From positions 62,001 through 126,000 of the forward strand of contig JADJSK010000005.1 in NCBI GenBank assembly GCA_016711705.1: DNA of 64,000 nucleotides, written 5' to 3'. The notes under the pieces were generated by a model. The model saw only the letters and a program-made list of their open reading frames with translations, was not told where the DNA came from and made no database searches. Below are positions 57,062 to 64,000 of the stretch, piece by piece (the first letter of the stretch is position 1; the number at the start of each line of letters is the position of its first letter). This stretch comes from Candidatus Brachybacter algidus (lineage in GTDB: Bacteria > Bacteroidota > Bacteroidia > Chitinophagales > Saprospiraceae). The translations under genes and the position numbers were made by a program.

Positions 57062-58528
57062 TTAAATAGGATTTCTTTTCAGCCTCGCCAACAATTTATC
57101 AAGATCCACTGCTACAAAAGAGGAAGAATAATCAGACAAACCATAAGGAATTATGACCTGACCATTATTAATTATGGAACCACAACTATACACGACGTTA
57201 GGCACATAACCTTCCCGCTCGTCCATATTTGGCACCAATAAAGGCGAATCCAACCTGCCTATCTCAATAGAAGGATTATCCAATTGGAGCAAACAGGCGC
57301 TCAAACAATAACGCCTCATTGGCCCTACCGCATGAGTTATGACCAGCCAACCTTCCGATGTCTCGATCGGTGGCCCACAATTTCCAACTTGAACAAATTC
57401 CCAACTATATTTCGGTTCCTGTATTTTAGTGGCAGTTTCCCAGACATTAATCTTATCTGAAAACATGATATAATTATTAATGCCATCAATTCTGGAAAGC
57501 ATGGCATATTTACCATTGATTTTTCTTGGGAAGAGTGCAAGGTTTTTATTTAAAACGCTTGCTCCAAATAATGGTCCCACATTGAAATCGTAGAAGTCAT
57601 TTGTTTTCAATAGTTTTGGAATGATGATATTGCCATCAAAAGCAGTGTAAGTAGCATAATAGGTATATGTGCCATCATCATTTTGAAACTTAGTAAAACG
57701 GGCATCCTCAATTCCTTTCTTCTCGAATTCTGATATTGGAAAGATGACTCTGTCCGAAATATCTGTATCCATTGAAAAAATGATTTCATAATAAGAATCT
57801 GAAAGCCATAATACTTTTTCAAATTCTCGGTCCCTTTCAGGATCCGGATCATCTTCTTGAAGTTTCGAAATAACATCCTTAAGCGTCTGATACTCAAAAT
57901 GGTCGCCTAACCTGCCATCTAATTCTGCTAGGATATTTTCACTTATTAGTGCAGCAATACCTTTATTAATAAAATGTTTTTTATTATAAATAGCATTATT
58001 AATTACTTCAGCTTCTACGATATAATCACCTGCCGGGAGCACTGTGATATCATTGTTCCTATCTATTAATGCTCTTCTGAATACAATTGATGATATATGG
58101 CCTTCACCCACAGCTCTGAAACTAATAATCAGCCTCCTCTCACCATCCTCAAGGTCGCTTTGGTCAGGATCTTCAACGATGGATGGATTAAAGAATGCTG
58201 CCGATTCAATAGAATATTCATGTGTAAAGTAAGATCCCAAAAGTAATTTTTTGGGAAGGTCGATTGCTTCAAAATCTATATCCATGGTTTTCATCAACTC
58301 GGCGAGTTTCTGGCCATTTCTGAGCAATATTTTTGTGATATTTCTGTGACGTTTTGAATATTCCTGAAGGAGTGGTGAGATAATTGCAAAAACACGTTCA
58401 TCCCTCAATGCCATCACCTTTTTTATAACTTCCTTCGCCCTATCTTCTCCATTAAAAAAATATCTGGCGATTACTCTCTTTACGTCCGGCAGTACTTTAA
58501 CATTTTTTCTTTCAATCGGTAATCTCAT
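57062..58528 (-). CDS. GH130 family glycoside phosphorylase/hydrolase
   Basis: 488 residues without signal peptide. The N-terminal helical part (about 1-75) precedes a five-bladed propeller. Catalytic block KGIEDARFTKF (GH130 G-I/V-E-D-x-R motif, Asp general acid), then FNPSIVEDP, RLIISFRAVGEGHIS, YATYTAFDG, YVPNVVYSCGSI and GQVIIPYGLSDYSS. GH130 enzymes are mainly beta-mannoside phosphorylases or beta-mannosidases, so a mannose-containing substrate is probable; the exact subfamily and substrate are not visible. Next to the GT4/toroid gene and 51 bp downstream of the SpoIIAA-like gene on the same strand. Confidence 0.88.
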   Translation of the reverse strand: MRLPIERKNVKVLPDVKRVIARYFFNGEDRAKEVIKKVMALRDERVFAIISPLLQEYSKRHRNITKILLRNGQKLAELMKTMDIDFEAIDLPKKLLLGSYFTHEYSIESAAFFNPSIVEDPDQSDLEDGERRLIISFRAVGEGHISSIVFRRALIDRNNDITVLPAGDYIVEAEVINNAIYNKKHFINKGIAALISENILAELDGRLGDHFEYQTLKDVISKLQEDDPDPERDREFEKVLWLSDSYYEIIFSMDTDISDRVIFPISEFEKKGIEDARFTKFQNDDGTYTYYATYTAFDGNIIIPKLLKTNDFYDFNVGPLFGASVLNKNLALFPRKINGKYAMLSRIDGINNYIMFSDKINVWETATKIQEPKYSWEFVQVGNCGPPIETSEGWLVITHAVGPMRRYCLSACLLQLDNPSIEIGRLDSPLLVPNMDEREGYVPNVVYSCGSIINNGQVIIPYGLSDYSSSFVAVDLDKLLARLKRNPI

Positions 58529-58579
58529 AAATAGAATTTGTATAAAACAATTTTTGTTGATTTCAGAAATGGCAATAGA

Positions 58580-58948
58580 TTATAACTTTAAACTAACCCA
58601 AATAAGAGCCTCCTCTAAATCGTTCGGCGAAAAGCCTTTTGCATGTCCCGGGCTAACATAATTAAAGGCGTCAGCAAATTTCTTAACGGCAGTTTGATTG
58701 GTAACTATGGCTATTTTCTTCCACTTTGTGAAATGTTTGATAGATGTGATCATGTCTCTTATCCATGCACCTGCACTAAAATTTTCAACTTTGGTTTCAA
58801 GAACTAAGATATAATAAATTTCACCAAATTTCGCAGATAATGATTCTAAGCCAGGCACTAAAACATTCTTTATTTCATCTCCTGATACATCACCCGTGGC
58901 TCTCAATCCAAATACATATTCAGGCAGGTTATCAATAATTTTCAACAT
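58580..58948 (-). CDS. SpoIIAA-like (STAS-fold) protein
   Basis: 122 residues, cytoplasmic, matching the SpoIIAA-like family: MLKIIDNLPEYVFGLRATGDVSGDEIKNVLVPGLE in shape (short pieces: FGLRATGDVSGDEI, then LVLETKVENFSAGAWIRDM), a KHFTKWKKIAIVTNQTAVKK strand-helix and a C-terminal NDLEEALIWVSL helix. Role in the family is unproven; the fold resembles anti-anti-sigma STAS domains. It is likely co-transcribed with GH130. Confidence 0.8.
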   Translation of the reverse strand: MLKIIDNLPEYVFGLRATGDVSGDEIKNVLVPGLESLSAKFGEIYYILVLETKVENFSAGAWIRDMITSIKHFTKWKKIAIVTNQTAVKKFADAFNYVSPGHAKGFSPNDLEEALIWVSLKL

Positions 58949-59138
58949 GGATAAGTAATTTTTTTAAATATTAAGAATTCAAATGAAGTTTATAATTTAT
59001 TTATTTATTTTGATTTGGAAAGAAACGATGAATTAAAAAAACATGTTAGAATAAAAGCTTTTGGCAAAATATAAACACTATTAATCTGAACGCTAGAAAT
59101 TCAAAATTAGTTTACTTAAATCCTAAATTATATAACAT

Positions 59139-59744
59139 ATGGTGCTTATAAATCAGGAACTTATACCAAAACAAGAGAAAGGTAGTCATGTTGACATTCT
59201 TGAAAATAAAACCTTTGGATTAGATTCAGAAGCCATATTATTTTATAAAAATATGAAAGTTCGATTACTTGATATTAACAACTGGCATAAAGTATGTAAG
59301 TCAACTTTATCAAAATTTTACCTCGTAGATTCTTATAATCAATTAATAGAAAGTGATCCAATAATTGGGCTATATATAAAAATCGACATTCCCGGTCCCG
59401 CTACCAAAATGGGTGCAGGCTTCGACTGGGTTATCATCCGAAACGTCACCTATATTGAGGAAATAAATTATCAAGCTATTTATATTGTTGTCCAACCGGC
59501 ACCAAATCCAATAAACAATGGGCAAGAAACATCGCACTTTTACACAGCAGATGCTTCTTCAACTTTCATAATCTCACGAGCCGGCAATACTGTCAAAGCT
59601 GAAGTGCATGGCAGGAATGAAATTGTAAATTCGCAAACAAGCATCATATCCGACAATCTTAGGAACATGATAGTTGGAATGAGTGCCAAAGTTGGTTTCT
59701 CTTATCCTCAATGGAAGTCATTAGCTAAAGGTTTAATAGCTTAA
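59139..59744 (+). CDS. Conserved hypothetical protein
   Basis: 201 residues, no signal peptide or membrane segment. It has an ordered alpha/beta look with a central PGPATKMGAGFDWVIIRNV strand and a second half with QAIYIVVQPAPNPINNG, ETSHFYTADASSTFIISR and TVKAEVHGRNEI. The TSHFYTADASSTFIISRAG segment looks like a conserved core. I do not recognise a named family, though I believe homologues occur in other Bacteroidota. Divergent from the SpoIIAA-like gene, about 190 bp apart. Function unknown. Confidence 0.6.
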   Translation: MVLINQELIPKQEKGSHVDILENKTFGLDSEAILFYKNMKVRLLDINNWHKVCKSTLSKFYLVDSYNQLIESDPIIGLYIKIDIPGPATKMGAGFDWVIIRNVTYIEEINYQAIYIVVQPAPNPINNGQETSHFYTADASSTFIISRAGNTVKAEVHGRNEIVNSQTSIISDNLRNMIVGMSAKVGFSYPQWKSLAKGLIA

Positions 59745-59799
59745 ATTCATACAAATAGGTAATCTTCTCTATTTATCATTAAGCTTAAATCGAGATGTA

Positions 59800-61893
59800 T
59801 CACAACTTCATCACCTTGCAAAAATATTTGTTATTACTTCCATCCTGTATTTCAACAAAATAAAAACCACTTATTTGATTTGACAGTTCAATTTCATTAT
59901 TTGTTAGTTTAATAAATTGTGATCGTCCGAATACATCAGTTATACGCGCCATCTTAATATTATTAATTCCATTTATAATAATTCTACCGGTTGTTGGATT
60001 GGGATAAATATTGATACTTTGTTCATCATTATTTAAACTCAATACATTAACATCAAAACATTCGGATGTATCTCTACATTCGTTTGAACTAATTTCAACT
60101 GCATAGGAAGAATTATATGTGGGGTTGAATGTTTGTTGCGTAGCCCCTGATATCGGATTATAGCCATCATTGCAATCCAACCATTGATAGTTAACCCCGG
60201 ATGCAGAGGCCGTAAGCTTATTGTCATCAAGTGTAACAGATAAATCTGGATTTACAAAAGTTAAATTCAACACCACCATAGTATCCTGACCACTAGTGGT
60301 TTTAAAATAATAATTAGCGGGACTAATACTTTCAGTATAAGTTTTACCGTCTATCCAAGTATAAGCGTGACAAGTAGTAATATTTTGAGTTCCATATAAT
60401 TGATCAATTTTCGCTACATAATCATCATTTTCCGCGGTGCCGGTTACAGTTATAGGGGCCCCACCTACATTAAGATCCACTTGCGGTGCGAATTCACCTG
60501 TACAATAAATTGAGAGGTTCTGATCGACAGCTATTTGTTGTCCAATCGCTACGCCAGGGCTGCCAATATGTTTAACCCATAGAAATTTTCCATTGCGATC
60601 TAATTTTAAAATATAGGCATTATCTCCTACAATGCCATAGGTTTGCAATTCATAAACATTTGTGCTGGGGTCAAAATCAACTTTATCCGAAAAATATCCT
60701 GTCAGATAAATATCTCCAAACTTATCAATTGCGGCCTCATATGCTGCATCAGCCTTTGGTCCACCATAGGTCAATGACCAGATTAATTTGCCCGTAGAAT
60801 TTAACTTTATTACAAAAACATCAACCTTGCCGTGTGAATTATGTTTTACAGTGCCTGTGCTGGGATTTGCATCAATTTTATCACTAAATGTGCCTGTCAA
60901 AATAATATCATTATCAGGGCTAGAAAACAGATTTTGTGGATCAAAAAATCCTGTCCCTTCAAAATGCTTTCCCCAAATATAATTTCCGGAAGCGTCTAGT
61001 TTTAACAAAAAAGGATGAGTATCATCTCCGGAAACTTCATGAAAATCATTTAAAGGACCAGGGTCCAGATCTATTTTCCCATAAAATGTCCCTGTGCACA
61101 AGGTATTTCCTTGCTGATCAAATTCAATACCCAACATTATATTAGTGCCAGACGAGAAAAAGTTTTTCACAAATAAAAAATGGCCTTCCTTGTCAAGTTT
61201 ACACAGAAAAGCATCTGCACCACCATCATTCATAACCAAAACCTCGCCGGCTCCCGGGTCGAAATCTACACTTCCTGCAAAATATCCGCCAAAATAAATA
61301 TTATCGGATGTATCTATGTTTACCTTTCTTAGCCCCTTTTCTTTAATGCCTTTGATCTGATCTCCCCAAATAAATAAACCAAACGAACTTAACTTAACCA
61401 CATATCCATCGCTGACATTAGGTAGAGCGCTAGTAATATTAAAACTTTCACTTAAAGGGTTCAGGTCTATAGTCGATCTAAAATCCCCAACGACCACCAA
61501 ATTATTTTCTGAATCAAAACTTATATCTCTCGCTTCATTATAACCACCCCGAATTATTCTTACCCATTTAAATTTACCCTGGTTATCCAATTTCACTATG
61601 AAGGAATTAGAGACTGAACTCGTAGAGGATTCATTATGAATACCCGGACCAGGATCAAAGTCATTTGTCCCATAAAAACTGCCCAAATAATAAACATTAC
61701 CTAATTTATCTATGGCGCTAGTGTTAAAAAATGCGAATCCTGTATATGATATTGCTTCTCCCCAATCTACTACAGTCTTCTGAGCAGATACATCAGTCGA
61801 AAAGAAACAAAATAGCATTAATGCACAAACTATTTTATTTTTTAACAGAGGTAAAATTCTCTCTCCATTATGATGAATAGTATTTTGATTCAT
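59800..61893 (-). CDS. T9SS-secreted repeat (SBBP/beta-propeller-like) protein
   Basis: About 697 residues from the ATG at 61893; an in-frame GTG at 61917 adds 8. Signal peptide around 25-38 (CALMLFCFFSTDVSAQ). Six to seven repeats with a DFDPGPG-type motif (DFDPGPG, LNPLSES, DFDPGAGE, DLDPGPLND, DANPSTG, DFDPSTN), each followed by hydrophobic strands such as FIVKLDNQGKFKWV, the SBBP-like layout. It ends with a type IX secretion C-terminal domain (INIYPNPTTGRIII, ending FCKVMKL). Probably cell-surface or secreted. Substrate unknown. Confidence 0.9.
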   Translation of the reverse strand: MNQNTIHHNGERILPLLKNKIVCALMLFCFFSTDVSAQKTVVDWGEAISYTGFAFFNTSAIDKLGNVYYLGSFYGTNDFDPGPGIHNESSTSSVSNSFIVKLDNQGKFKWVRIIRGGYNEARDISFDSENNLVVVGDFRSTIDLNPLSESFNITSALPNVSDGYVVKLSSFGLFIWGDQIKGIKEKGLRKVNIDTSDNIYFGGYFAGSVDFDPGAGEVLVMNDGGADAFLCKLDKEGHFLFVKNFFSSGTNIMLGIEFDQQGNTLCTGTFYGKIDLDPGPLNDFHEVSGDDTHPFLLKLDASGNYIWGKHFEGTGFFDPQNLFSSPDNDIILTGTFSDKIDANPSTGTVKHNSHGKVDVFVIKLNSTGKLIWSLTYGGPKADAAYEAAIDKFGDIYLTGYFSDKVDFDPSTNVYELQTYGIVGDNAYILKLDRNGKFLWVKHIGSPGVAIGQQIAVDQNLSIYCTGEFAPQVDLNVGGAPITVTGTAENDDYVAKIDQLYGTQNITTCHAYTWIDGKTYTESISPANYYFKTTSGQDTMVVLNLTFVNPDLSVTLDDNKLTASASGVNYQWLDCNDGYNPISGATQQTFNPTYNSSYAVEISSNECRDTSECFDVNVLSLNNDEQSINIYPNPTTGRIIINGINNIKMARITDVFGRSQFIKLTNNEIELSNQISGFYFVEIQDGSNNKYFCKVMKL

Positions 61894-62069
61894 GGTCGCT
61901 AATTTTAAATTCAGCACAATATTGATTTAATAATTTATTTATAAAATTGAATTACATGGATATACCGATTTGCATGACGAATGGTCGCAATTATATGATG
62001 GATTGATTTATTGTAAGTTGAAAATCAAGTTTTATTATTTTTAATTAAAACTTATGATTCCGCCTTACA

Positions 62070-62099
62070 TTGCTTTTGAGTCCCTATTTCTTATATTTG
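62070..62099 (+). promoter_or_regulatory. Candidate icmF promoter
   Basis: TTG at 62070-62072, a 19-base spacer, then TATATTTG at 62092-62099, an exact TAnnTTTG match. The spacing fits the TTG-N17..23-TAnnTTTG form described for Flavobacteria. Start near 62103, about 70 bp before the ATG. Confidence 0.5.
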
Positions 62100-62173
62100 C
62101 CCAAAATCTTAAAGCTCCGTTCTTATTGTAAATATTACATTAAGTCGACTTTTAAAGACTACAAAGCGTATAC

Positions 62174-64000
62174 ATGTCTATAGAAACCATACCATACCAA
62201 CCCACCCACAAGATCCGCATCGTCACTGCAGCTTCGTTATTTGATGGCCATGACGCTGCGATTAATATTATGCGCAGGATCCTTCAGGCATCAGGCGCAG
62301 AGATCATTCACCTTGGCCACAACAGAACGGCCGACGAGATCGTCAATACTGCCATCCAGGAAGACGTTCAGGGTATCGCCATCACTTCATACCAGGGTGG
62401 ACACAATGAGTTTTTCAAGTACATCTACGACCTACTTAAAGAAAGAAATTCCGGCCACATCAAACTCTTCGGAGGTGGTGGTGGTACCATTCTTCCTGAA
62501 GAAATAGCTGACCTCCATGCATATGGTATCGCTCGAATTTATGCACCAGATGATGGTCGTGCGATGGGTCTGCAAGGGATGATCAACGATCTATTGAGAA
62601 AATGTGATTATGAAATCGGTAAATCATTAAAAAATGAAATTGACCATCTCAACATCCAGCACCCACATAATATCGCAAGACTCATTACAGCAGCCGAAAA
62701 CTATCCGGAGTTGCATCAGGATCTATTCGACAAATTGCATGACAGAGCTGCAGAAACAAAGATTCCAGTTCTCGGTATTACAGGCACCGGTGGTGCAGGA
62801 AAATCAAGTCTCATCGACGAACTCATTCGCCGATTCCTCATGGAATACAAAGGAAAAACACTGGGAATTATTTCTGTAGATCCAAGTAAAAGAAAAACAG
62901 GTGGCGCACTGCTTGGTGACCGAATTCGAATGAATGCAGTCAACAAATCCAATGTTTACATGCGTTCCATGGCGACCAGACAATCCAATCTTGCTCTTTC
63001 TAAGCAGGTTAAAAACGCATTGGATATCCTGAAGACCGCAGGATTCGACATGATAATCCTCGAGACGAGTGGCATTGGGCAATCTGATACAGAGATCACT
63101 GATCATTCTGACATTTCTTTGTATGTCATGACACCTGAGTTTGGCGCACCTAGTCAGTTGGAAAAGATTGACATGCTTGACTTTGCGGATGTCATCTCCA
63201 TCAACAAATTTGATAAAAGAGGCGCTGTTGATGCACTCCGTGATGTTCGCAAGCAATATCAGCGCAATCATCAGCGATGGCATGATCCTCTCGAAGAAAT
63301 GCCTGTTTTCGGCACCATTGCTTCACAATTCAATGATCCGGGCACAAATGCACTTTACAGAAAGATCTTGGATCTAGTAAGTATAAAAGCAGATGGGAAA
63401 TTCGCCAGCCAAATGGAACTCGAATATGGCGATTCAGAAAAACAATACATCATACCACCTTCAAGAGTAAGATACCTTTCAGAAATAACAGAAGAAAGTC
63501 GCAAATACAATGCCTGGACTGCATCTCAAGCCGAAATAGCAGGTCAGGTTCAGTCCATTCAGACTACGATTGATCTATTAAAAAATAATGAAACGCTTGT
63601 CGGATCTTTAAAATCTTCATTAGCAGAAATAAGTAACAAACTCACCAAAGAAAATGAAGAAATTCTTACTTCATGGCCTGCTAAAAAAGCAAACTATGAA
63701 GGAGAATATTTCTCTTACTTCGTTCGTGGTAAAGAAATAAAATTAAAAACAACCACTCAATCCCTATCACACATTTCCATACCGAAAGTTTCCCTACCGA
63801 AATATCACAGCTGGCAAGATCTGCTAAGATGGATATTGATGGAAAATGTCCCTGGAGAATTCCCTTTCACAGCAGGAGTTTTTCCTTTTAAACGAAAGGA
63901 AGAAGATCCAACAAGGATGTTTGCAGGAGAAGGTCATCCAGAAAGGACTAATAGGCGATTCCACTATGTTAGTATCGGAATGCCTGCCAATAGGTTGTCT
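62174..64000 (+). CDS. icmF: Fused acyl-CoA mutase IcmF (isobutyryl/methylmalonyl-CoA mutase type), 5' part
   Basis: Adenosylcobalamin-dependent mutase fusion, open to the window edge (609 residues visible of roughly 1,100). The N-terminal B12-binding domain (about 1-145) has the DxHxxx motif D24-G-H26 and LFGGGGGTILP. The middle MeaB-like GTPase domain has the P-loop GITGTGGAGKSSLIDEL (starting at residue 201), ILETSGIGQSD for Walker B/switch and SINKFDKRGA for base recognition. The mutase domain begins with IPKVSLPKYHSW, GEFPFTAGVFPFKRKEEDPTRMFAGEG in shape (the short block FPFTAGVFPFKR is visible) and the FAGEGHPERTNRRF motif. Substrate (isobutyryl- versus pivalyl- or methylmalonyl-CoA) needs the missing C-terminus. 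Confidence 0.94.
   Translation, partial: MSIETIPYQPTHKIRIVTAASLFDGHDAAINIMRRILQASGAEIIHLGHNRTADEIVNTAIQEDVQGIAITSYQGGHNEFFKYIYDLLKERNSGHIKLFGGGGGTILPEEIADLHAYGIARIYAPDDGRAMGLQGMINDLLRKCDYEIGKSLKNEIDHLNIQHPHNIARLITAAENYPELHQDLFDKLHDRAAETKIPVLGITGTGGAGKSSLIDELIRRFLMEYKGKTLGIISVDPSKRKTGGALLGDRIRMNAVNKSNVYMRSMATRQSNLALSKQVKNALDILKTAGFDMIILETSGIGQSDTEITDHSDISLYVMTPEFGAPSQLEKIDMLDFADVISINKFDKRGAVDALRDVRKQYQRNHQRWHDPLEEMPVFGTIASQFNDPGTNALYRKILDLVSIKADGKFASQMELEYGDSEKQYIIPPSRVRYLSEITEESRKYNAWTASQAEIAGQVQSIQTTIDLLKNNETLVGSLKSSLAEISNKLTKENEEILTSWPAKKANYEGEYFSYFVRGKEIKLKTTTQSLSHISIPKVSLPKYHSWQDLLRWILMENVPGEFPFTAGVFPFKRKEEDPTRMFAGEGHPERTNRRFHYVSIGMPANRLS

Overview
The window comes from a Bacteroidota chromosome, most likely a Saprospiraceae/Chitinophagales-type organism. 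The phylum is well supported: type IX secretion C-terminal sorting domains, the bamD-rpoZ-coaBC-DUF4835 block, AT-rich A-run gene starts with little Shine-Dalgarno, and promoter-like TTTG / TAnnTTTG pairs. The family is an impression from the 16S text and gene content, not a search result.

Layout. 1-4078: minus-strand rRNA operon (16S, one tRNA-Ile(GAT), 23S cut by the window edge), with a Bacteroidota-type promoter near 4372-4402. 4877-8620: plus-strand TerC-like gene (frameshifted) and three NAD(P)-binding oxidoreductase-like genes, one broken. 8660-15938: minus-strand S10 peptidase, purN, DUF4835/PorD (frameshifted), coaBC, rpoZ, bamD and an outer-membrane protein. 16294-18620: coaD and pruA. 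18661-19365: a noncoding array of about 169-bp units built from AACNGTT heptamers at exact 10-bp spacing. 19366-22497: minus-strand lipoprotein, EVE protein, tpiA (frameshifted) and bioB. 22686-25153: two small barrel-like secreted proteins and a beta-CASP nuclease. 25950-34416: hypothetical genes, a Rieske protein, and an Opp/Dpp-type transporter without ATPases. 34695-35261: DUF4256. 35394-42055: complete trp operon E-G-D-CF-B-A with a leader peptide and attenuator. 42762-50957: a duplicated gene pair, a T9SS delta-60 protein with an internal stop, an S9 peptidase and acs. 51137-51750: a tandem hairpin-flanked repeat. 51942-59744: prolyl oligopeptidase, a GT4/toroid fusion, GH130, a SpoIIAA-like protein and an orphan conserved protein. 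59800-64000: a second T9SS protein and the start of icmF.

How the genes work together. coaBC and coaD cover two stages of CoA synthesis. The trp operon encodes every step from chorismate to tryptophan and carries its own attenuator. acs, pruA and icmF feed central carbon from acetate, proline and acyl-CoA. The secreted peptidases, peptide transporter and T9SS proteins fit a protein- and peptide-degrading life.

Sequence integrity. Four genes carry single-base frameshifts, at least three of them in homopolymer runs, and one has a single in-frame amber codon. Because tpiA and the DUF4835 gene are among them, residual assembly indels are a serious alternative to true gene decay. Intergenic regions are unusually rich in repeats: a three-copy MITE-like family of about 240 bp, a five-copy hairpin family, 7-bp and 9-bp simple arrays, and several long palindromes.
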